This document shows, piece by piece, positions 63,638 to 64,000 of a stretch of 64,000 nucleotides of DNA. Position 1 is the stretch's first letter. Every line of letters begins with the position of its first letter. The notes under the pieces were generated by a model, which was not told where the DNA came from, made no database searches, and saw nothing but the letters and a program-made list of their open reading frames with translations. Both the position numbers and the translations under genes were made by a program. Source of the stretch: Microcaldota archaeon (lineage in GTDB: Archaea > Micrarchaeota > Micrarchaeia > Anstonellales > J096); the NCBI GenBank assembly GCA_015522475.1, contig WAMF01000023.1:37954-101953 (forward strand), in the 5' to 3' direction.

Positions 63638-63669
63638 GAGTAGTTACTACAAAATAGTAGTGACTACTC
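63638..63669. promoter_or_regulatory. Inverted repeat between divergent genes (operator candidate)
   Basis: GAGTAGT and ACTACTC form 7-bp outer arms; TACTA and TAGTA form inner arms around an AAAA centre. It lies near the middle of the 150-bp gap between ATG 63572 and ATG 63723, close to both promoters. It could bind a dimeric regulator or form a hairpin. Confidence 0.45.
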
Positions 63670-63722
63670 TGTAATTCTAGGTTTTTTATCCTCAGATTAA
63701 AAACATAAAAATAGGTGAAAAT

Positions 63723-64000
63723 ATGAATAATCAAAAAATATTTAAGAAGGTTAGTGACGTGCAAAATGCTGTTGAAACAGATAGAGTAAATAGAGCAGAA
63801 ATAATGTTTGGTAAATCGTCAAGTCATTTAGAGGAGAGGAAAATAGAGGAAAACATTCAAATAAAGAACATTCTGATCAAATTCTATGATAAAGAGATGG
63901 CTAAAGAAATGGATAAAGAACTTGTAGAAGCATTTGCTTTGGCGTACAAGCAAGCATTTGAAGGAAAGCCTTGGGGTGAGGAGTGGCCTATGGATAAAGC
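63723..64000 (+). CDS. GNAT-family acetyltransferase, N-terminal part (runs off the window)
   Basis: ATG 63723 is preceded by AGGTGAAAAT, a good archaeal ribosome site. The open frame continues to the window end (92 codons). The last visible part, AYKQAFEGKPWGEEW, matches the first helix of GNAT acetyltransferases ('aY..aF...PW.E.w'). The first 60 residues are a charged extension. The catalytic core lies beyond the window, so only the family is proposed. Confidence 0.6.
   Translation, partial: MNNQKIFKKVSDVQNAVETDRVNRAEIMFGKSSSHLEERKIEENIQIKNILIKFYDKEMAKEMDKELVEAFALAYKQAFEGKPWGEEWPMDK

Overview
This window comes from an archaeon, most likely a DPANN-type lineage of euryarchaeal affinity. The evidence is a Kae1/TsaD protein, FtsZ, a class III (Q-cleaved) prepilin with a Tad-like secretion ATPase, a family 4 uracil-DNA glycosylase, AT-rich TATA boxes about 26 bp ahead of leaderless start codons, and GGTGA-type ribosome sites. 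A large share of the genes have no recognisable family, which also fits DPANN. The exact phylum cannot be settled by reading alone.

Layout. 1-2065: the tail of an FKBP-type prolyl isomerase, then a small lipoprotein and a secreted helical protein. 2065-3009: a membrane-protein frame interrupted by a single TAG. 3013-22493: a 19.5-kb minus-strand island that is the most unusual part of the window. Its core is a two-module MoxR-like AAA+ ATPase, a 1330-residue protein joining an HExxH zinc-peptidase-like domain to a vWA domain with an intact MIDAS, and two small helical proteins. Six paralogous HEAT-repeat proteins surround the core. They share a conserved N-terminal domain and a conserved C-terminal tail ending in a penultimate cysteine, but differ widely in the number and type of repeats between. 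Four of the six are downstream of the core and two are upstream. A plus-strand structured RNA candidate lies between the core and the upstream pair.

22550-29698 holds housekeeping genes (phosphohexomutase, a DHH phosphoesterase, Mn-dependent pyrophosphatase), two unknown proteins and a membrane-anchored winged-helix protein. 30086-35593 is a type IV pilus/Tad-like operon (ATPase, unknown coiled-coil protein, two TadB/TadC-like membrane proteins, prepilin), followed by tRNA-Ser(GCT). 35906-46757 mixes conserved genes (TsaD/Kae1, uridine kinase-like, LemA, a receiver-domain protein, DUF2207, UDG, NUDIX, thioredoxin, FtsZ) with unknown ones. 46799-50732 has two paralogous transglutaminase-like membrane proteins flanking a pair of unknown repeat proteins. 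50882-53239 is PEP synthase. 53357-62281 is a two-gene operon of giant proteins (1376 and 1594 aa); the larger has a long C-terminal part that reads like an amphipathic beta-barrel. The window closes with a GNAT-like gene, an unknown gene, a palindrome and the start of another GNAT gene.

The genes most likely to act together are the AAA+/vWA-peptidase core with the HEAT paralogs. A working model is an ATP-driven remodelling or proteolytic machine that uses a set of modular adaptors. That model is inference; the gene order, motifs and repeat structure are visible directly.
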